Assembly: GCF_014651595.1 (NCBI RefSeq)
Contig: NZ_BMXE01000012.1
Location: 35,191-99,190, forward strand
Source of the DNA: Pseudovibrio japonicus
Lineage (GTDB): Bacteria > Pseudomonadota > Alphaproteobacteria > Rhizobiales > Stappiaceae
Length of the DNA: 64,000 bases
Direction: 5' to 3'
Part shown: in pieces, positions 9,857-18,247 of the stretch
Numbering within the stretch: position 1 is the first letter of the stretch
How the letters are laid out: the number at the start of each line of letters is the position of its first letter
The notes under the pieces: model-generated
Database searches by the model: none
The model's input: the letters and a program-made list of their open reading frames with translations, nothing else
Told to the model about the DNA's origin: nothing
Program-made: the position numbers and the translations under genes

Positions 9857-10966
9857 TCACCGAACAACCGTAATCTTCTGCGCGGCACGGGTTACAGCCG
9901 TATACAGCCATCGTGTCTTGTGCTCGCGGAAGGCCCAGCTCTCGTCGAAGAGCACCACGTCATCCCACTGAGAACCCTGAGATTTATGTACGGTCAGGGC
10001 ATAGCCGTAGTCGAACTCGTCGGCGCGGCGGCGGATGGCATAAGGGAGTTGCTCGCTACCTTCCTCAAACATCGCAGGCAGCACCTTCACCCTAATCGCC
10101 TTCTTGGAGAGATCATCCTCTGACATTACATCAAAGCGCAGCGTGTTACCGCGTGGCGGACGCAGGCGGGAAACCTCCCACAAGCCACCATTCAGCAGGC
10201 CCTTGGTTTTATCGTTGCGCAGGCAGACCAGCTTATCGCCAACAGAAGGCATCTGCGTCGTGATACCCTTAAGGTCGCGGATACGGCTGTTATAGAGCCG
10301 GCGCGTCTTGTTGGTCCCTACCAGCACCTGATCAGAGGCAAGGATGCGTTCCTTGTCGATGTCCCGGCGCGAAATCACGGAGCTGTCGCCATACTGGCCG
10401 AAATCCAACTCCTGACCGTCACGAATATCCATGGACATACGCACGATCGGATTGTCTTTCGCCTGCCGGTGAACTTCGGTGAGCATGAGATCCGGCTCTG
10501 CCTCCGTGAAGAAGCCACCCCCACGCACAGGCGGCAGCTGAGCAGGATCACCCAGCACCAGCACCTTCTTGCCAAAGGAAAGCAAATCGCGGCCCAGCTC
10601 TTCATCCACCATCGAACATTCATCAATGATGATCAGATCAACCTTTGCCGCAGGGCTATCGCGGTTGATTGCAAACTGCGGGCTTTCATCCTCATCATCA
10701 TCGTCTTTCTTGGTGCCCTTGGGGCGGTAGATCAACGAGTGGATGGTGGAAGCATCTTCACAGCCCTTCTGCCGCAGCACATGCGCGGCCTTGCCGGTAA
10801 AGGCGCCAAAGGCAACCTCGCCGTCAAACCCTTCTGCCAGATGACGCGCCAGAGTGGTCTTGCCGGTACCAGCGTAACCAAACAAACGAAACACCTGCGG
10901 GCCATGTGAGCGCATCCAGCGCGCAACTTCAGTCAGGGCATCATCTTGTTGGGGAGACCAATCCAT
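9857..10966 (-). CDS. RecD/Dda-like superfamily 1 DNA helicase
   Basis: 369-residue ATP-dependent 5'-3' DNA helicase-type protein. Visible motifs: Walker A GYAGTGKTTLAR (about 29-40), motif Ia FGAFTGKAA, Walker B IIIDECSMVDEE, motif III LGDPAQLPPV, and the C-terminal UvrD-like motif TVHKSQGSQWDDV followed by YTAVTRA. It is much shorter than RecD of RecBCD and has no recB or recC neighbours, so it is best called RecD-like or Dda-like; repair or replication-fork functions are possible. An acidic insert (KKDDDDEDES) sits at about 110. Confidence 0.87.
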   Translation of the reverse strand: MDWSPQQDDALTEVARWMRSHGPQVFRLFGYAGTGKTTLARHLAEGFDGEVAFGAFTGKAAHVLRQKGCEDASTIHSLIYRPKGTKKDDDDEDESPQFAINRDSPAAKVDLIIIDECSMVDEELGRDLLSFGKKVLVLGDPAQLPPVRGGGFFTEAEPDLMLTEVHRQAKDNPIVRMSMDIRDGQELDFGQYGDSSVISRRDIDKERILASDQVLVGTNKTRRLYNSRIRDLKGITTQMPSVGDKLVCLRNDKTKGLLNGGLWEVSRLRPPRGNTLRFDVMSEDDLSKKAIRVKVLPAMFEEGSEQLPYAIRRRADEFDYGYALTVHKSQGSQWDDVVLFDESWAFREHKTRWLYTAVTRAAQKITVVR

Positions 10967-11144
10967 TCCAGACCACCTGTAATAACTTCCTCAAACGAAC
11001 TTGAGTAATAAACGAAGCTGAGCTGAAACGCCCCCGTTTTCTTAAAAAGGTCAACAGGACACTCCAAATTGAATTTGTAAAACTTACGTGGAATTCAGGC
11101 ACTGTCGCTAGGGTTGCGCCAGCCAATCAATTTCGGAGCACCCC

Positions 11145-12521
11145 ATGCCACTGTGGAAGAAGAGTTCCAGCAAAAGCCCTGACGTTTACACCACAACACA
11201 CGCTATACAGGGCCTTGCCAAAGACCACATTCCCGAAACCGGAATGAGCCCGGAAGAAGCATACAACCTTGTCCGGGACGAGCTGTACCTGGACGGCAAC
11301 GCACGACAGAACCTCGCCACGTTCTGCACCACATGGGTGGAAGACGAAGTCCACACACTCATGGCCGATTGCATCGATAAAAACATGATCGATAAGGATG
11401 AATACCCGCAAACGGCAGAAATTGAGGCCCGTTGCGTCCACATAATCGCCAGTCTTTGGAACTCTCCGGAAGCTGAAGATACAATTGGCTGTTCCACCAC
11501 CGGTTCGTCAGAAGCTGCCATGCTGGGTGGCCTCGCCCTCAAATGGGCGTGGAGAGACCGCCAGAAGAAGGCAGGCAAGCATCACGATAAACCCAATATT
11601 GTCTGCGGCCCCGTCCAGGTGTGCTGGCATAAGTTTGCCAAGTACTTCGACGTCGAACTGCGCCAGATCCCGCTCACCGAGGGCTCGCTCCACATGCAGC
11701 CCGAGCAGTTGAAAGACTACGTGGATGAGAACACAATCTGCGTGGTCCCAACCCTTGGCGTAACATTCACCGGCGTGTACGAACCAGTCAAGGAAGTCTG
11801 TCAGGAGCTCGACAAGATCCAGTTCGAAACCGGACTAGACATCCCCGTCCATGTGGATGCGGCATCCGGTGGCTTCGTTGCCCCCTTCCTGCACCCCGAG
11901 TTGGTGTGGGATTTCCGCCTTGACCGCGTAAAATCCATCAACGCTTCCGGCCACAAATTTGGCCTCGCCCCTCTGGGTGTTGGCTGGGTAATCTGGCGCG
12001 ATAAGAAAGAGCTGCCAGCTGATCTGGTGTTCAACGTTGACTATCTGGGCGGCAACATGCCCACGTTTGCCCTCAACTTCTCTCGCCCCGGCGGGCAGAT
12101 CATCATCCAGTACTACAATTTCATGAGATTGGGTTACGTAGGCTACAGAGCCATCCAATTGGCCTGCGCAGAAAACGCGCACTATCTGGCCAAGAAACTC
12201 TCTAAACTGCCAGAACTGGAGGTCCTTTACGACGGCAAAGGAGCCCTGCCCTGCGTGTGCTACCGTCTGAAAGAACCGAAGAAAGCCCACTACACGCTCT
12301 ACGATTTGTCAGAGCGGGTGCGCATGAGCGGATGGCAAATCGCCTCATATCCTCTGCCAGCGGACATGCAGGACACAATCGTCCAGCGCATCATGGTGCG
12401 CCACGGCGTTTCCCACGATTCTGTCGAACAGCTCTTTGAGGATATTCGGAAAGCCCTGAACTATCTGGGCAAAAACAACATCAAATGGTCCGAGGCAGGC
12501 CCAAGCTTCTCTCACGGGTAA
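11145..12521 (+). CDS. gadB: Glutamate decarboxylase
   Basis: Converts L-glutamate to GABA and CO2, consuming a proton; cytoplasmic PLP enzyme. 458 residues, normal length. The PLP Schiff-base Lys is at about 271 ([14 protein letters not shown]), with the cofactor-contacting Asp at about 238 (HVDAASGG) and the CSTTGSSEA substrate loop at about 116. The C-terminus ends SFSHG, resembling the SFKHT end of E. coli GadB, whose penultimate His mediates pH-dependent self-inhibition, so the same control is plausible. CGGAG precedes the ATG. No glutamate/GABA antiporter gene (gadC) is adjacent, so acid resistance versus GABA metabolism cannot be decided. Confidence 0.95.
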   Translation: MPLWKKSSSKSPDVYTTTHAIQGLAKDHIPETGMSPEEAYNLVRDELYLDGNARQNLATFCTTWVEDEVHTLMADCIDKNMIDKDEYPQTAEIEARCVHIIASLWNSPEAEDTIGCSTTGSSEAAMLGGLALKWAWRDRQKKAGKHHDKPNIVCGPVQVCWHKFAKYFDVELRQIPLTEGSLHMQPEQLKDYVDENTICVVPTLGVTFTGVYEPVKEVCQELDKIQFETGLDIPVHVDAASGGFVAPFLHPELVWDFRLDRVKSINASGHKFGLAPLGVGWVIWRDKKELPADLVFNVDYLGGNMPTFALNFSRPGGQIIIQYYNFMRLGYVGYRAIQLACAENAHYLAKKLSKLPELEVLYDGKGALPCVCYRLKEPKKAHYTLYDLSERVRMSGWQIASYPLPADMQDTIVQRIMVRHGVSHDSVEQLFEDIRKALNYLGKNNIKWSEAGPSFSHG

Positions 12522-12548
12522 AACGCTCCGTGAGAGAATGAGTTTTAT
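12507..12548. terminator. Hairpin between convergent gadB and APH-fold kinase genes
   Basis: Perfect 11-bp inverted repeat TTCTCTCACGG / CCGTGAGAGAA (12507-12517, 12528-12538) that overlaps the last gadB codons and is followed by TGAGTTTTA. It sits between two convergent stop codons and probably stops transcription on both strands, though the T-run is weak. Confidence 0.65.
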
Positions 12549-12550
12549 GG

Positions 12551-13504
12551 TCAGGCCAGCTGCTCAAGCAGCTGCGCCAGATACTCCGGCTCATCTAGAT
12601 GGTTGTCCACCATCAGCTCAAACTCTTTGTAAGTCGTCACATACTGGACAGCGCCGATCAAATCCCGCGTCTCGCTTTCACGAGAAGCCAGCGGATGAGA
12701 TGACCCATTCAGCCCCGCAAAGTAAGCCTCAACAAAGGCCTCACCCAGAGACTGGTCGATCTCGCAGAGGAACGGATAGACACCAACCACATCGTAGACC
12801 GGCAAATCCCAGCGGCATTCATCCCAATCCAGAAGGCCAACCAACTCGCCAGTGCTTTTGTTGATCAGAGTGTTCCCCGGACCATAATCACCATGGATCA
12901 GATGCTTGGTCTCATTCAGGCTTCCAAGCTTACCCAGCACCTCATCCAGAGCCCTGTCCACATCCGCCCAATATGCGGTGCTCAGGTACTTTGCATCAAT
13001 GCTCTTGGAGGCTTCCAGCTCGGAAAGCGCCGCCAGCAGGCCTGTCCCGGACTTTAGGGTCTGTTTGCTCACACCCGGACGCTCGTTCTCCGAAAACCGA
13101 AACACATCCCGCTCCTCCCAAAGCTTGATGTGCACGTTTGCCAAGGCCTGACCGGCTTGCCTGCAGGTCTCAACCTTATCCAGCGCAGGTGTCTCACCTT
13201 CAATCAGCTCAAAGAGAGAGTAGTGCGCACCCTCCACTTCAGTAACGCGCTCCTGATTAACACCGTAAAGTGCCTTCGGAACCTCATAGCCAACGATATT
13301 CTGAAGCAAATCCAGACATTTGAATTCCGAAAGGATCTGCGCCTCGGTCTTGTTTGGGTTATGACGACGAAGCACAACAGACTCCTCGCCGTCTAGTTCT
13401 CCCAACCATGTTTCGTTGGCATGGCCTTCTCCAAAAGAGGACCACTTAGTATCTTCCGGCAAGGCAAAAGCTTCATCAAGGAGCTTGATTTCCTGCTTAT
13501 TCAT
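12551..13504 (-). CDS. APH-fold phosphotransferase
   Basis: About 317-residue kinase-like protein of the aminoglycoside phosphotransferase/choline kinase/homoserine kinase superfamily. The catalytic loop HGDYGPGNTL (His-x-Asp...Asn) and the metal-binding LLDWDECRWDLP are intact, as is an N-terminal GHANETWLG nucleotide loop. The substrate is unknown; housekeeping small-molecule kinases of this fold far outnumber resistance enzymes. The ATG at 13504 has GGGGG six bases upstream and is preferred over the ATG at 13510. Its start overlaps the stop of the upstream P1 peptidase gene by 8 bases, so the two are translationally coupled. Confidence 0.82.
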   Translation of the reverse strand: MNKQEIKLLDEAFALPEDTKWSSFGEGHANETWLGELDGEESVVLRRHNPNKTEAQILSEFKCLDLLQNIVGYEVPKALYGVNQERVTEVEGAHYSLFELIEGETPALDKVETCRQAGQALANVHIKLWEERDVFRFSENERPGVSKQTLKSGTGLLAALSELEASKSIDAKYLSTAYWADVDRALDEVLGKLGSLNETKHLIHGDYGPGNTLINKSTGELVGLLDWDECRWDLPVYDVVGVYPFLCEIDQSLGEAFVEAYFAGLNGSSHPLASRESETRDLIGAVQYVTTYKEFELMVDNHLDEPEYLAQLLEQLA

Positions 13505-14540
13505 TTGCATCCCCCATTAAATCGCCAAACTCTCCCAGTGCATAACGGGTATTGCCATCGCGACCCGTTACACGTTCCGCATTCAACATTGAATTGACAA
13601 TGGCTTCTTCTGTAGCTTCTGCAGCCGCTCTAAACACCCTGTCAATTCGCCGCTCATCCACTTGTTCCACCGAATGAGTGCGTTTTCTGCTCTTTGTGTC
13701 GACAGGGTCCGCGGTTGTGAATGCCAAAGCTATATCGCCACTTCCGTGACCAAGAAATGAACCTGTTCGTACAAGTCCTACAGATGTGCGCGCGGCAACC
13801 CGCTTCAGCTGCCGTTCACTCAACGGCAGATCGCTGCCGATAATCATGATGATCGAGCCCTTCTCCGGCCCGCTTTCATCACTGACCAACTGCTGTTCAA
13901 TCTGCGGCCCAACATGTTGGCCACCCAGAACCAAATCGGGCAGGCGGCCCATGTTGGCAAGCACCAGCGCACCCACATGATAGACGCGCTTGCCAACCTT
14001 CACCTGGCGAGAAGCACTGCCAATACCGCCCTTCAACCCATAACAGGACATGCCGCGTCCGGCACCAACAGCACCTTGCGCAAACTCTTCCGACACGGCA
14101 TCAATCGCCTCCTCGGCATGATGCGGTCTCACCTTTAACGCACTGATCTTATTCAGGAAGGCATCATTGCATTCAAACACCACCGGATTAATCGTAGCCT
14201 TCATCAAATCGATTTCCGGCGTTTGCTCAAGCGTGTGCCGGATCAATCCTTCACTCACCGCACCAACGCTAAGCGTATTCGTCAGCAGGATCGGCGTTTC
14301 CAGCTCGCCCAGTTCCTCCACCTGCACCAACCCGATGCTTTTGCCAAACCCGTTAAACACATGGGAGGCAGCACGCGTTCTCACCTCAAACGCATTCTCG
14401 TCGCGCGTGGTGATTGCAGTAACGCCAGTCTGGCAGTCTCCATCGGCAAGCGTCACATGCCCAACCTTGACACCCGGAACATCACAGAGTGTGTTCCGCT
14501 GCCCTTTTGGCAATGACCCGATAGTGATTTCCTGAAACAT
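13497..14540 (-). CDS. P1 family (S58) peptidase, DmpA-like
   Basis: L-aminopeptidase/D-esterase (DmpA/BapA) family Ntn-hydrolase that is made as one chain and cuts itself before a catalytic Ser. The self-cleavage region is visible as GMSCYGLKGGIGSASRQV, with the G-S bond in GGIGS as the likely site. The N-terminus has the family opening NTLCDVPGVKVGHVTL. I chose the ATG at 14540 (AGAGG upstream); a further 28 residues are possible from 14624 but look atypical. It overlaps the APH-fold kinase gene, so the pair may act on the same compound, for example a beta-peptide or amide. Confidence 0.85.
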   Translation of the reverse strand: MFQEITIGSLPKGQRNTLCDVPGVKVGHVTLADGDCQTGVTAITTRDENAFEVRTRAASHVFNGFGKSIGLVQVEELGELETPILLTNTLSVGAVSEGLIRHTLEQTPEIDLMKATINPVVFECNDAFLNKISALKVRPHHAEEAIDAVSEEFAQGAVGAGRGMSCYGLKGGIGSASRQVKVGKRVYHVGALVLANMGRLPDLVLGGQHVGPQIEQQLVSDESGPEKGSIIMIIGSDLPLSERQLKRVAARTSVGLVRTGSFLGHGSGDIALAFTTADPVDTKSRKRTHSVEQVDERRIDRVFRAAAEATEEAIVNSMLNAERVTGRDGNTRYALGEFGDLMGDANE

Positions 14541-14894
14541 TCCAACCTCTGGCACAAACTCTATTCCACTCAGGGGACACCATTCCGATTTTACCGCCAG
14601 CATGCAATCAGCATCACCAGCCAATCAAACGATCTCTCCTCTTAAATCCCTAATATTTTCAATAAGGTCGACAAATATAAACGTAGGTGGATAATTGTAA
14701 ATTGCCATAATAAATCGGAGAGTGGTCAGCTAACTAAAGATCATTCCATTCCAAGCATCCGAATCTTCCTGCATCATAACAACAGCTCTGAGCGCTGGAA
14801 ACTAACGCAGCTGCCCCAAAGTGACGCATACTGTCTGCGGCATCTAACAGGCAGATATGGGGGAGCCCCCTCGCACAGATACTAGCGAACGCCC
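14541..14894. other. Intergenic region between GntR-type regulator and peptidase gene
   Basis: About 350 bases with an AT-rich central part (14640-14720) that probably holds the promoter of the P1 peptidase gene. No supported gene. The right-hand end should hold the terminator of the regulator gene, but no clear hairpin was found. Confidence 0.5.
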
Positions 14895-15587
14895 TTATTT
14901 GAACTGATCACCAAAGAAGCCGATATGGTTGCGCATTTCGCGGCGCGCCGCTTCCGCGTCCCGCGCCTTGATCGCATCCCGAATTGCCTTGTGCTCTTCA
15001 ATACCATGCCGGTGAGCAAACTCCGGTAAAAGCGGGTACAGCCCCTTACTCATGTTCATGCCCACCAAAATCTGTGGCTTCATGAGATCATAAACAGCCG
15101 CCGCATAGTCATTCTTGGCCGCACGGATCACAGCACAGTGGAACCGCATGTCACCATCAACCGTACTGACAGAATCCAACCCGTCGCGGTGGATCTGCGC
15201 GAGCGCCGCATCCAGCTCCGTCATCTCCTCATCCGTCCAGCGTTCCGCAGCAAGGGCCGCCATCTCGCCTTCAAACACCATGCGTGTTTCTTGGCATTGA
15301 ATTACATCGCCAATACCGGAAATCTCAAACTTGCCCAGTGTGGGGGCAAACGGGGTTGGGGTGACGTGCTCTTTAATGACAAAGCTGCCAGAGCCGCGCA
15401 CCGTTTTGATGTAGCCGTCTTTTCGCAAGCGCTCCATGGCGCCGCGCACGACAGGACGCGAAACACCGTACCGCTCACAAAGCGCACTTTCAGTGGGAAG
15501 CTTTAACCCTTCAGGGAATTCTCCGGAATCGACAGCTTCTTTCATCTTGTCGTAAACCGCATTCGAGAGGTTTGCTGGACGGGCCAC
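14895..15587 (-). CDS. GntR family (FadR/FCD-type) transcriptional regulator
   Basis: 230 residues: N-terminal winged helix-turn-helix (residues 5-70, with KLPTESALCERYGVSRPVVRGAMERL) and a C-terminal all-helical FCD ligand-binding domain. Its metal-binding residues appear as the Asp/His pattern D-GDMRFH, then EEHKAI and RNHI near the end. FCD regulators respond to small organic acids. The target is unknown; the divergent small membrane protein and hydroxyacid dehydrogenase genes are candidates, because they share its upstream region. Confidence 0.92.
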   Translation of the reverse strand: MARPANLSNAVYDKMKEAVDSGEFPEGLKLPTESALCERYGVSRPVVRGAMERLRKDGYIKTVRGSGSFVIKEHVTPTPFAPTLGKFEISGIGDVIQCQETRMVFEGEMAALAAERWTDEEMTELDAALAQIHRDGLDSVSTVDGDMRFHCAVIRAAKNDYAAAVYDLMKPQILVGMNMSKGLYPLLPEFAHRHGIEEHKAIRDAIKARDAEAARREMRNHIGFFGDQFK

Positions 15588-15897
15588 CGCTCACACTCCA
15601 ATTATTTTTGTTTTTCTCAGCTGTTTGCAGCCAGTTGGATACTATTGACTTACAACAACCACCCTAACCTAACAAGCTTGCTACCCTAAGCCGAACCCAG
15701 CCCGACCTCACAACAACATCCATTAAAATTAACCATTAAATTCATAGGGTTAAACCAAACACAAACAGTCTTGTATAAACAAACAACCGTGTCCTATTAC
15801 GTAACTGCGACATTATGTAGTCTACTTATTTACAGGTCTTCTAACTAATATTTCAGGTAGAGATTCAAAGTCTCTACACGGTATAGGGGGGAATATT
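15588..15897. other. Divergent regulatory region
   Basis: 310 bases between the GntR gene and the 37-residue ORF. It is AT-rich with several TTAACC/AAACAA tracts. It contains the perfect inverted repeat GTAGAGA-ttcaaag-TCTCTAC (15857-15877), 20 bases before the small ORF, which could be an operator or a leader hairpin. Confidence 0.55.
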
Positions 15898-16011
15898 ATG
15901 CGTCGACTTCCTGTCAAAACTATTCAAGGTGCAGCAACCGACTTTGGCGGTACTTTGATCGTAACCAGCATTCTGGTAGGCGTGCTTTATCTGATTTTCA
16001 CTTTTACATAA
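15898..16011 (+). CDS. Small single-pass membrane protein, 37 residues
   Basis: ATG preceded by the strong site AGGGGGG, about 7 bases upstream. The product starts with a short basic and polar N-terminus (MRRLPVKTIQG) followed by a hydrophobic stretch of about 20 residues (LIVTSILVGVLYLIFTF) ending at the stop codon, so a single membrane helix is expected. I do not recognise the family. It lies 89 bases before the hydroxyacid dehydrogenase gene on the same strand and may be cotranscribed. Confidence 0.6.
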   Translation: MRRLPVKTIQGAATDFGGTLIVTSILVGVLYLIFTFT

Positions 16012-16100
16012 GACCTGCTGGATTACAGCGCATACGGGCAAAGGCAACTGTTGGAGAGTAACAACTCTCTACTGGCGAACTTCTGCAAGTTGAGGCACTC

Positions 16101-17084
16101 TTGGCGAATGCACTCAAGCAATCTGCAGATGACCGTTCAATGATTGATGTTTTACAACTGACCCCTTATGCGCCCGACGAAATAAACGAGCAGCTGGAAA
16201 ACCGCTTCTCGGTTGCGCGTTATTGGGAGCTTCAGCAGAATGATGCTCTTATGGCCCGAGTTCTGCCAGATATTCGTATTGTCGCCACCAAGGGGGATTT
16301 CGGGCTCTCGGGCGAGCTGATGGCGACCCTGCCAAACCTTGAGCTCATCGCCGTCTATGGGGCTGGCTTCGACAAGATTGATCTGGCACAGGCACGTGGG
16401 CGTAACATCATCATCACAACCACACCGGACGCTCTCACTGAAGCCGTAGCCGACCATGCCGTCGGCCTCGCACTGGCCTCCTCGCGCCGGATTGCCGAGG
16501 GCGACCGATTTATTCGCAGCGGAGACTGGCGCACGCAAAAGCTCGGCATGGGGTACAGCCTGCGCGGCAAGACACTTGGCATCTTTGGCTACGGGCGTAT
16601 AGGCAAAAAGACTGCGGAGATTCTGGGCGGCACATTTGGGATGACCGTCTTGTATTGCGACCACAATGCCGCCCCCATGCAGAACGAGCAAAGCCGCGCC
16701 ACATCTCTGGAATTGGCTAAAGACACCGATGTATTCCTCGTCGCGGCACCGGGCAGTCCTGAGACAGAAAACGCGATCGATCTCGAGGTCATGGAGGCAC
16801 TGGGCCCTAACGGCTTACTCATCAACGTCGCCCGTGGTTCACTGGTCAACATGCAGGACCTGATCACAGCCATTGAAAGCAGAAAACTTGGCGCAGCCGC
16901 GCTTGATGTCTTTCCCGATGAACCCAACGTGCCGGATCAGTTGATCACATCCCCCTTCACAACACTCACACCCCACATCGCAAGTGCCACATTCGAAACC
17001 AGACTGGAAATGGGACGCCAGATGATGCTCAGCATCGCAGCCTGGCAGGAAAAGAAAGAGGCGTACAACCAGCTCCTGTTCTGA
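16101..17084 (+). CDS. D-isomer-specific 2-hydroxyacid dehydrogenase
   Basis: NAD(P)H-dependent reductase for a 2-oxoacid such as hydroxypyruvate or glyoxylate. The Rossmann motif GIFGYGRIG (about 154-162) and catalytic residues Arg (VARGS), Glu (PDEPNVP) and His (TPHIASAT) are all present. Start is uncertain: the TTG used here has GAGG six bases upstream, while the ATG at 16140 gives a more usual N-terminus (MIDVLQLTPYAP) but has no clear ribosome binding site. It converges with the aldo/keto reductase gene. Confidence 0.9.
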   Translation: MANALKQSADDRSMIDVLQLTPYAPDEINEQLENRFSVARYWELQQNDALMARVLPDIRIVATKGDFGLSGELMATLPNLELIAVYGAGFDKIDLAQARGRNIIITTTPDALTEAVADHAVGLALASSRRIAEGDRFIRSGDWRTQKLGMGYSLRGKTLGIFGYGRIGKKTAEILGGTFGMTVLYCDHNAAPMQNEQSRATSLELAKDTDVFLVAAPGSPETENAIDLEVMEALGPNGLLINVARGSLVNMQDLITAIESRKLGAAALDVFPDEPNVPDQLITSPFTTLTPHIASATFETRLEMGRQMMLSIAAWQEKKEAYNQLLF

Positions 17085-17163
17085 CCCCACCTGCAAACTT
17101 GCAGAACAGACAGAGCCGCATCCAACAGCACGCGGCACTTCCGGATTTAAGATCACAATGCCA

Positions 17164-18132
17164 CTACTCGGGACGCGGTTCGTCCCAGAGATTTTCCCAG
17201 GTGTAAGGGCTCCCAGGCAGGAAATAGTTGGAAGCCCCGGTCGCCCGACGGCGCTTCCTATCCAACTGCGCAATACGCGCCATGTCATGCTCATCAAGAT
17301 CATACTCAAGCGTAGCGATGTTCTCCGCTAAACGTCCTGGATTACTGGACTTCGGCACCACAATAATACCGTTCTGAATTGACCATTTCAAAGCTACCTG
17401 AGCTGGTGTGGCACCATGCTTCTCGGCAATTTCCTCAATCACAGGATGGGTCAGAACCACATCTGTCCTCTTTGACTCAGACAAGTCAGCAGGCACCCCC
17501 CGTGCAAGAGGGAAAAACGCGGTCAGTGCGATGTTGTTATGCAGGCAATAGGAGCGTAGATCGTTCTGCTGGAAGAAGGGATGCAGCTCAACCTGATTGA
17601 CTGCCGGCGCAACCCTCGCCTCCATAATAAGACTATCCAGCTTCTGGGTACTAAAATTGGCAACACCAATCGTGTTTACCGAACCATCATCAAAACAGTC
17701 TTCCAGCGCCCGCCATGTATCCATCAGGGGCACCTCATCCAGCGTGAGATAATCCTCAGCACTTCGAGGCTTCAGCACACCTTTCCTCAAAGCCACCGGC
17801 CAATGCATCAGGTAGAGGTCCAGATAATCCACCTGCAAGTCAGCAAGAGACTTCTCGAGTCCCTCTCTCACATCCTCAGGTTTATGAAAGCTGTTCCAAA
17901 GCTTGGAGGTGATAAAGAGGTCACTGCGCTTGATGCCGTCTTCCTTCATCACATCTGCGATCGCCTGACCAATCTCAGCTTCATTGCCGTACATGAACGC
18001 ACAATCGAAATGGCGATACCCAGCCTTCGACGCTGCACGAACCGCAGGATAGGTCTCACCCTCTGCAAAGCCCACCGTCCCAAGGCCGATCATTGGCATC
18101 TTGTAGCCGGTAGAAAGCGTCTTTGATCGCAT
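17164..18132 (-). CDS. Aldo/keto reductase
   Basis: 322-residue NADPH-dependent carbonyl reductase of the AKR superfamily with a (beta/alpha)8 barrel. The catalytic tetrad is visible: Asp (HFDCAFMYGNE), Tyr in MYGNE, Lys (ITSKLWN) and His (LYLMHWP). The C-terminal VPKSSNPGRLAEN coenzyme loop is intact. The substrate is not predictable. It is transcribed alone from a promoter just after the terminator at 18148-18180. Confidence 0.92.
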   Translation of the reverse strand: MRSKTLSTGYKMPMIGLGTVGFAEGETYPAVRAASKAGYRHFDCAFMYGNEAEIGQAIADVMKEDGIKRSDLFITSKLWNSFHKPEDVREGLEKSLADLQVDYLDLYLMHWPVALRKGVLKPRSAEDYLTLDEVPLMDTWRALEDCFDDGSVNTIGVANFSTQKLDSLIMEARVAPAVNQVELHPFFQQNDLRSYCLHNNIALTAFFPLARGVPADLSESKRTDVVLTHPVIEEIAEKHGATPAQVALKWSIQNGIIVVPKSSNPGRLAENIATLEYDLDEHDMARIAQLDRKRRRATGASNYFLPGSPYTWENLWDEPRPE

Positions 18133-18147
18133 AATGTCCCCTGTCTC

Positions 18148-18180
18148 AAAAAACCTGCCAACACAGGCTGGCAGGTTTTC
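18148..18180 (-). terminator. Rho-independent terminator of the HEAT-repeat gene
   Basis: On the minus strand AAAACCTGCCA-gcctgtgt-TGGCAGGTTTTTTGAG: 11-bp perfect stem and a six-T run, about 70 bases after the HEAT-repeat gene stop. Confidence 0.9.
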
Positions 18181-18247
18181 TTATACCGTATGCAACAACA
18201 GATAAAGACCACGAGATAAGGCCCCGTCTTGCTTCAGAAGAGAACCC

